A DNA stretch of 64,000 nucleotides, taken from positions 1 through 64,000 of the forward strand of contig DGSC01000058.1 in the NCBI GenBank assembly GCA_002391275.1, given 5' to 3'. The DNA is from Prevotellaceae bacterium UBA4372 (GTDB taxonomy: Bacteria; Bacteroidota; Bacteroidia; Bacteroidales; Bacteroidaceae). A program made the position numbers and the translations under genes. Shown in pieces: positions 58,587 through 64,000 of this stretch (position 1 is its first letter; the number at the start of each line of letters is the position of its first letter). Below the pieces are notes generated by a model. That model worked only from the letters and a program-made list of their open reading frames with translations. It did no database searches and was not told the origin of the DNA.

Positions 58587-60122
58587 ATGAAAGTTACGAT
58601 ACATACTCTCGACATGAAAGATATAGTACGCAATATTGGAATTTTCACTCTCGTCATCGCTTTGACGAGTTGTAACGATTGGCTCGACGTGAAGCCCGAC
58701 ACAGAGGAGCGGGAGAAAGACCTCTTTACCTCATACCAGGGCTATAAGGACGCCCTGTCTGGTTGTTATACGCTCATGGCCAAGCGCAGCGCTTACGGCG
58801 AGGCTCTCACGATGAACTCAACCGAGTGCCTGGCCTGTCTGTGGGCAGAGCCTGATGAAAGCACCCTGCCTACCGAGCATTTCCTTTACACCCACGAGTA
58901 CCACAACGATCAGGTGCGCCAGCAGCTATCGTCAACCTATCAGGCTCTCTTTACCGTCATTGCTGGTGCCAATAAGATTATAAGTCACATAGAGTCGGCC
59001 GACAGCAGCGTCATCCGTAGTCCGCAGGCGCGCTGGGTTATACGTGCTGAGGCTTATGCTATACGCGCCTTCTGCCAGTTTGACATCCTCAGGCTCTTTG
59101 GACAGATGCCGTCAAACCCACAACAGCAGGTGCGACTACCTTATGCTACAAAAAGCAGCATCAGTGACTTGCCTCACTATTACGACTACGACCGGTACGT
59201 GCAAATGCTCTTAGATGACCTTGGCCTGGCCGAGTCTCTCCTGCGTAAAGCCGACCCTGCCGTAGGGCAGACGTTGGAGTCTCTCAACTTCCAGGCATCT
59301 ACCACTACGGATGAGGATGACTTCCTCACCTTCCGGCAGATGCGCATGAACTACTGGGCCGTGCAGGCACTCAAAGCCCGCATATATCTCTACATAGGGC
59401 AGACAAGTTTGGCCCACGACACCGCACTGGGCGTCATCACGGGTGGCGACACGGGGGTGGCACCTGTAGGCCTCTCAGGCCCCACCGACGTCAATCTCGG
59501 TTATTTTGCCTTGCCAGGCGAATGTCTGTTCATCCTCAGCAACCCCGATATGATCAACTATTCGATAACTCTGCTCGGCGGCGATGCCACGGCGCAGATC
59601 GATGAATACTCGCAGTTGCACATCACAACGGACATGCTTGATTTGCAACTTTATGCAGGCCAAAACACCACGTCGAACAATCGCTACCTGCGCATCTGGG
59701 AGCGGAGCACAGCCAATGCCACCGGACGCCAGTTCCCCACAATAAAAAAATATTACTACGATACACGCCAGTCCAACTCGCTCACCACACTGCGCTCGAG
59801 CCTGCAGATACTGCCGCTGCTCCGCCTATCGGAGATGTATCTGATAGTGCTTGAGACAACAGACGACCTGGCCGAGGCCAATAGCCTCTACAAGACTTAT
59901 ATGGCTTCGCACAACGTGCGCGTGACCGACGATTTCGCATCGCTGACCGATGTGCGCAATGAGGTGGTGGGCGAATATCGGCGCGAATTCTATGGCGAAG
60001 GCGTGATGTTCTTCACATACAAGCGTCTCGGCATGGCCGACATCCTTTGGTGCAATCATCCGATGACCGAACAGCAATACATACTTCCTTTACCCGTCTC
60101 AGAGTATGATCCCGATGAATAA
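58587..60122 (+). CDS. SusD/RagB-type surface lipoprotein
   Basis: 511 residues. The lipobox is VIALTSCNDWLDVKP. SusD-like features are FTSYQGYKDALSGCYTLMAK, WVIRAEAYAIRAFCQFDILR, MRMNYWAVQALKARIYLYIG and the C-terminal VVGEYRREFYGEGVMFFTYK. A start at ATG 58614 (MKDIVRN) would give a more typical signal peptide; the ATG at 58587 adds nine residues. It pairs with the STN-containing SusC. Its stop overlaps the start of the DUF4843 gene. Confidence 0.92.
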   Translation: MKVTIHTLDMKDIVRNIGIFTLVIALTSCNDWLDVKPDTEEREKDLFTSYQGYKDALSGCYTLMAKRSAYGEALTMNSTECLACLWAEPDESTLPTEHFLYTHEYHNDQVRQQLSSTYQALFTVIAGANKIISHIESADSSVIRSPQARWVIRAEAYAIRAFCQFDILRLFGQMPSNPQQQVRLPYATKSSISDLPHYYDYDRYVQMLLDDLGLAESLLRKADPAVGQTLESLNFQASTTTDEDDFLTFRQMRMNYWAVQALKARIYLYIGQTSLAHDTALGVITGGDTGVAPVGLSGPTDVNLGYFALPGECLFILSNPDMINYSITLLGGDATAQIDEYSQLHITTDMLDLQLYAGQNTTSNNRYLRIWERSTANATGRQFPTIKKYYYDTRQSNSLTTLRSSLQILPLLRLSEMYLIVLETTDDLAEANSLYKTYMASHNVRVTDDFASLTDVRNEVVGEYRREFYGEGVMFFTYKRLGMADILWCNHPMTEQQYILPLPVSEYDPDE

Positions 60123-60900
60123 ATTCTCACATGTTTTTCAGAGCGTAGGCCTATTCGTAGCCATACTGGTGATGGCAGCATCGTGCCAGCAGGACCTGCC
60201 GCTCTACTCCGACGAACAGGCGCGCCTCAATTTCTTCTACGAAAATGAGGCCGACAGCGTAGTTCCGTATTCCTTCATCTACAATCGTGGCGGTAGTGTT
60301 GACACCGTCTGGCTGTCTGTGAGCACCATGGGCTTCCTCGGACAGGCAGACCGCACACTGCGTCTGCGCCAAGTCCCGACAGGAGAGTCCGATGCTGTGG
60401 CTGGAGTCCACTATGTTGACTTCAGCGACGATGCCTATTCACCTTATTTCATTGTGCCTGCGGGCGAGGTAAGGGTGAGCGTGCCAGTCATAGTGCTGCG
60501 CGATGCCTCTTTGGCCAATGGCGATGTCACGCTGAAGGTAGCTTTCGAGGCCACTTCCGACTTCGTGCCAGGCTATCCCGAGCGAGGCTTCAAGCGCATC
60601 CTGATCTCCGACCAACTGGTCAAACCTACACGCTGGGGTGGACTTATGGATTTCATCTTCGGAGCCTATGGAAGGCAGAAACATCTGTTCATGATCCAGC
60701 ACTCTACGTTCAATTGGGACGATGAGTTCCTGCGAAGCATAGGCGTCTCGCTATACTATGCCGACGATCAAGCCTATCTGCGATATATGTGCAATAAATT
60801 TGCGCGTGAACTAAGGGCTGAGAACGAAAAACGAGTCGCTGCAGGACTGCCAGTGTTGAGCGAGGCCGACGGAACGCCAGTCAGTTTTGCAATGTACTAG
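60115..60900 (+). CDS. DUF4843-type lipoprotein
   Basis: 261 residues from ATG 60115 (MNKFSHVFQSVGLFVAILVM), with the lipobox MAASCQQD. An ATG at 60106 is also in frame. The mature protein is beta-rich, with YSFIYNRGGSVDTVWLSVST, AVAGVHYVDFSDDAYSPYFI and the C-terminal FIFGAYGRQKHLFMI. DUF4843 proteins are regularly encoded just after this type of SusC/SusD pair and are thought to be surface lipoproteins; their ligand is unknown. The start overlaps the SusD stop codon, which implies coupling. Confidence 0.8.
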   Translation: MNKFSHVFQSVGLFVAILVMAASCQQDLPLYSDEQARLNFFYENEADSVVPYSFIYNRGGSVDTVWLSVSTMGFLGQADRTLRLRQVPTGESDAVAGVHYVDFSDDAYSPYFIVPAGEVRVSVPVIVLRDASLANGDVTLKVAFEATSDFVPGYPERGFKRILISDQLVKPTRWGGLMDFIFGAYGRQKHLFMIQHSTFNWDDEFLRSIGVSLYYADDQAYLRYMCNKFARELRAENEKRVAAGLPVLSEADGTPVSFAMY

Positions 60901-61041
60901 AGCCCAATAGGTGGAATGAGAAAGTGAAAAGACTCTCCCCACGCCCTCCATACTAAGGAGGGAGCAGTTACCATCAAGAAGAGAGAACATCCGGAGTTAA
61001 TACCTTTGAATTATTGTCGTTATATTTTTCCATATATATTT

Positions 61042-62643
61042 ATGATTAAGCAATTTCCGCGTTTGAAATGTAACTACTGGTGCCTCAGGGCGAGTTTGAT
61101 GTCGGCTACAGTTTGTCTTGTGGCGGCAGCTATTGTCTCGCTGGGCTCATGTATCGCCGATGACTCCACTATCGGTGAGGACAAGACTTTCATCACCATA
61201 TCAGGCATTGATGCGGCATATGATGTAGTGACCTTCAACCAGGAACCGCTCGTGATTCAGCCGGAGGTGAACAGCTCCTATCCCGCCGACGACCTGGAGT
61301 ACAGCTGGGCATACTATAGCACAACTGAGTCGCTTAAGCGCCACACAGAGGAATTCAAGGCCACGCCCATCTGTGACACAAAAGATCTCAACAAAGACAT
61401 GGGACTCTCCGACGGCAACTATACGTTTATCTTCACCGTCAAGGCCAAGAGCACAGGCTATAGCGTCTCGCAGACCACACAGGTCTATGCCTCGTCGCTG
61501 CTCTCGCGCGGATTCTGTATTCTGAAAGAAGATGCCGACGGCAACACCGATGTTGATATCTTCAACACCGTGCAGCAGCGTATGATTCCAAATATGTTTG
61601 CCAACTATCAGGGAGCCGCTATCCCAGGTGCACCACGTGCCATGGACGTCATCTTCAGTCAGGCATATATGGACACCGAGACCGATACGCCTACCAGCGC
61701 CAACCTGCTGTGCGTTACCACTAAGGCCAACGAGGTACGTTGGGTGTCCCTGCAAGGCCTCACCACGGTGATGGATCAGCACAACTGCCACTACGATGTC
61801 GTCGAAGGCGAGGTGCCTTACCGTACCGTCCAGGGTTCGTGGAGCGCCTATTTCCTGACGAGCAACGGCGTCTATTCCTCCTACACCGGCAAGCAGCGCG
61901 TGGCCGGCATATTCGGAACGGTCTCAGGCGATGGAGGCAGCACGCATATCGTATGCTCGCCGACGAGCAACTACCAAATGGTCTATTGGAACGAGCAGAC
62001 GCGCAGCCTCTGCTATCTGGACTTCAACGGCAACGAACGGCCGCTGACCAGTGAGATAGCTGACTATCCGGTCAAAAACACAAACTATGATTGCCTCTTT
62101 GGCGGACTGTGCATGGCTGGCGGCGAGAAGATATTCTTTGTGCTGCAAGACCGCGACAATCCAAGCCAGCGACTCCTCTATTTCATAAAGTGCAAGACGG
62201 CCTCGGCCGAGCTCGAGCGTGTGGAGGTAATCGACGGCGCAAAGCATTTTGCACAGGCCGACCTCTACGCCGTGAGCAGCTCCGGCAGCATGGGAGCAAC
62301 AGTGGCTTATTGCGTACATAATAATAAGGTATATACCTATGCGCTCGAAGGGAGTGGCTTGGAGGAAGAACTGACATTCGAAGGTCTGCCGGCCGACGAG
62401 CCCATCACCTTCATCAGCAATCGCTACTACTATGGCCTGGGATTTATGTTCAACTATCTGGCCATAGGCACTCAGGATGGCGAGCAGTACAATCTGCGCC
62501 TTTACAATATCTTAGGTGATGCACCCGATGGCGAGCCGGCTATGACCCTGAGCGGCCAGGGCCGTCTGAAGAGCTACACCTACATCGACCCCGAGATGAC
62601 CGACGAGATGGCATGCCTCTCAGTGCCCATTCTTGACAACTAA
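61042..62643 (+). CDS. PKD-like family lipoprotein
   Basis: 533 residues from ATG 61042. The signal sequence ends VSLGSCIADD, so it is probably a lipoprotein; a start at the internal ATG 61099 (MSATVCLVAAA) is also plausible. A PKD-like beta domain (LEYSWAYYSTTESLKRHTEE, YTFIFTVKAKSTGYSVSQTT) covers residues about 50-150. A larger beta-rich region follows with propeller-like stretches (HIVCSPTSNYQMVYWNEQTR). It is the fourth gene of the operon after SusC, SusD and DUF4843. It likely binds the substrate or scaffolds the complex at the surface. Confidence 0.8.
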   Translation: MIKQFPRLKCNYWCLRASLMSATVCLVAAAIVSLGSCIADDSTIGEDKTFITISGIDAAYDVVTFNQEPLVIQPEVNSSYPADDLEYSWAYYSTTESLKRHTEEFKATPICDTKDLNKDMGLSDGNYTFIFTVKAKSTGYSVSQTTQVYASSLLSRGFCILKEDADGNTDVDIFNTVQQRMIPNMFANYQGAAIPGAPRAMDVIFSQAYMDTETDTPTSANLLCVTTKANEVRWVSLQGLTTVMDQHNCHYDVVEGEVPYRTVQGSWSAYFLTSNGVYSSYTGKQRVAGIFGTVSGDGGSTHIVCSPTSNYQMVYWNEQTRSLCYLDFNGNERPLTSEIADYPVKNTNYDCLFGGLCMAGGEKIFFVLQDRDNPSQRLLYFIKCKTASAELERVEVIDGAKHFAQADLYAVSSSGSMGATVAYCVHNNKVYTYALEGSGLEEELTFEGLPADEPITFISNRYYYGLGFMFNYLAIGTQDGEQYNLRLYNILGDAPDGEPAMTLSGQGRLKSYTYIDPEMTDEMACLSVPILDN

Positions 62644-62651
62644 ATTGACGA

Positions 62652-64000
62652 ATGAAGAAGGTCCTTACTATATTTCTCGTTGCTGTGCTGACTACGGCTT
62701 ATGTCGCAGCCCAAGGGTTGCCTCTTGGGTCGAAAGTGCGTACGGGACAGCTGCCTAACGGACTTACCTACTATGTCCGCCACAACGCCATGCCGGCAGG
62801 CAGAGCATATTTCTACCTTGCACAGAAAGTGGGCTCAATACAGGAAGAGTCCAACCAGCGCGGATTGGCGCACTTCCTCGAGCACATGTGTTTCAACGGC
62901 ACAACGCATTTTCCGGGCAACAGCATGACGGCCTATCTCGAGAGCATAGGCGTGCAGTTTGGCACCGACGTCAACGCTTACACCGCCGTGGACGAGACGG
63001 TCTATAATATAGATAATGTACCGGTGAGGGCTAATCCAGAGGTTATCGATTCGTGTCTGCTCATCCTACGCGACTGGGCCGACGGCCTGTTGTTGGAACC
63101 CGCCGAGATTGATAAGGAACGTGGCGTTATTCAGGAAGAATGGCGCCGCAGCAACGATGCCAACCAGCGCCTGTCCGAGCGTATGATGCCCGTCATTATG
63201 GCCGGTTCAAAGTATTCTGATGCCATGCCCATCGGTTCAATGGAGATTGTGCGCACTTTCAAGCCACAAGTCCTGCGCGACTATTACGAGCGATGGTACC
63301 GCCCCGACCTTCAGGGCATAGTTGTCGTGGGCGATATTGATGCGGCAGTAGTCGAAGCTAAGATCAACAAACTCTTCCACGACATTGAGGCCCCGGGAGC
63401 CGCAGCACCAGAGCGCGTTTACTATCCGGTGCCCGATAATCATGACCCTATAGTGTTCATCGGCACCGATCAGGAGTATGCCGGGCCCGATATCACGCTC
63501 TATTTCAAGCATAAACCTATGCCGCGAGCAGCGCGCAACAGCGTCGACTATCTGGCCGACAACTTGTTGGATAATGCAATCAGTCAGCTCTTCAGCGGAC
63601 GAGTGTCTGATGTGCTGATGCAGTCCGACGCACCATTTCTGGGCGCATCGCTGCACAATGGAGCGTACTTCCTGGCTAATACTATGGAGGCTCTGAATGC
63701 TTCAGTCAGCTGTCGGCCCGAGAGTGGAGCCATAGAACGAGCCGTCAGAGGCCTTGCAGCAGAGATGATGCGCATACGGCAGCACGGCTTCACACCGACG
63801 GAGTTCGACAGATTCAAGCAGATGTTTGCGCTCTCCCTTGCCAACCGTGAGCCAGGGCGCCCGGTGCCCAGCACAACTTACGTTCAGGCTTACGTCAGCC
63901 ATTTCTTAGATAATACGCCGGCCATAGATGTGGACCAGCAGATGAGCATCTACAACCAACTGCTGCAAGGACTTACCACCGAGCATCTTAACATGCGCTA
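62652..64000 (+). CDS. M16 family zinc peptidase (pitrilysin-like), truncated by the window end
   Basis: 449 codons are present, starting MKKVLTIFLVAVLTTAYVAA (signal peptide); the frame is still open at 64000. Family members are usually about 930 residues. The inverted zinc motif HFLEHMCFNG (His 74, Glu 77, His 78) and the downstream Glu in ERGVIQEEWRR identify an active M16 N-terminal domain. FGTDVNAYTAVDETVYNI matches the family. It lies eight bases after the PKD-like gene and is probably in the same operon, which points to peptide handling. Confidence 0.93.
   Translation, partial: MKKVLTIFLVAVLTTAYVAAQGLPLGSKVRTGQLPNGLTYYVRHNAMPAGRAYFYLAQKVGSIQEESNQRGLAHFLEHMCFNGTTHFPGNSMTAYLESIGVQFGTDVNAYTAVDETVYNIDNVPVRANPEVIDSCLLILRDWADGLLLEPAEIDKERGVIQEEWRRSNDANQRLSERMMPVIMAGSKYSDAMPIGSMEIVRTFKPQVLRDYYERWYRPDLQGIVVVGDIDAAVVEAKINKLFHDIEAPGAAAPERVYYPVPDNHDPIVFIGTDQEYAGPDITLYFKHKPMPRAARNSVDYLADNLLDNAISQLFSGRVSDVLMQSDAPFLGASLHNGAYFLANTMEALNASVSCRPESGAIERAVRGLAAEMMRIRQHGFTPTEFDRFKQMFALSLANREPGRPVPSTTYVQAYVSHFLDNTPAIDVDQQMSIYNQLLQGLTTEHLNMR

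Overview
The window comes from a member of the Bacteroidales, most likely Prevotella-like. Three things point there: several SusC/SusD outer-membrane pairs, the lpxD-lpxC-lpxA-(pRiA4b ORF-3-like)-miaA gene order, and promoters of the Bacteroidetes TAnnTTTG type. No rRNA, tRNA, CRISPR array or intact insertion sequence was seen. The genus is an inference.

Layout. 0-2.2 kb: a VapE/VirE-type primase-helicase, a family common on mobile islands; its left context is outside the window. 2.3-11 kb: housekeeping genes on the + strand, namely early lipid A synthesis (lpxD, lpxC, lpxA), a small pRiA4b ORF-3-like protein, miaA, a class A penicillin-binding protein and a Pif1/RecD-like helicase. The lpxC gene lacks the C-terminal FabZ domain that is usually fused to it in this phylum. 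11.1-12.1 kb: a secreted GH43-like enzyme. 12.2-30.9 kb: one compact seven-gene operon (FAS1 lipoprotein, SusC, SusD, FAS1 lipoprotein, FAS1 lipoprotein, SusC, SusD). It has a structured leader and ends in a strong terminator, and no degradative enzyme lies inside it. This is the most distinctive system here.

31.4-44.6 kb: a + strand run of a secreted GH2 beta-galactosidase, a DUF6057-like membrane protein, a CxxCH/beta-propeller lipoprotein, an S9 peptidase, a DHH phosphoesterase with a Ser/Pro-rich insertion, and a GH105-DUF4861 protein. Four of these genes carry a related palindromic element inside their signal-peptide codons. 44.7-49.6 kb: a less dense zone with an ATPase gene remnant, a TlpA-like thioredoxin protein, a 30-bp perfect inverted repeat, an M48 metalloprotease and a minus-strand lipoprotein-like gene. 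49.6-52.8 kb: a membrane pyrophosphatase and a DUF4886 SGNH-like protein.

52.9-64 kb: an ECF sigma / FecR anti-sigma pair, followed by a secreted protein of six 20-residue repeats, all on the minus strand. They diverge from a + strand operon of an STN-containing SusC-like transducer, SusD, a DUF4843 lipoprotein, a PKD-like lipoprotein and an M16 protease cut by the window end. The likely logic is cell-surface signalling: substrate binding at the SusC-like transducer releases the sigma factor from FecR. The protease suggests a peptide or protein substrate rather than a glycan, but that is inference.
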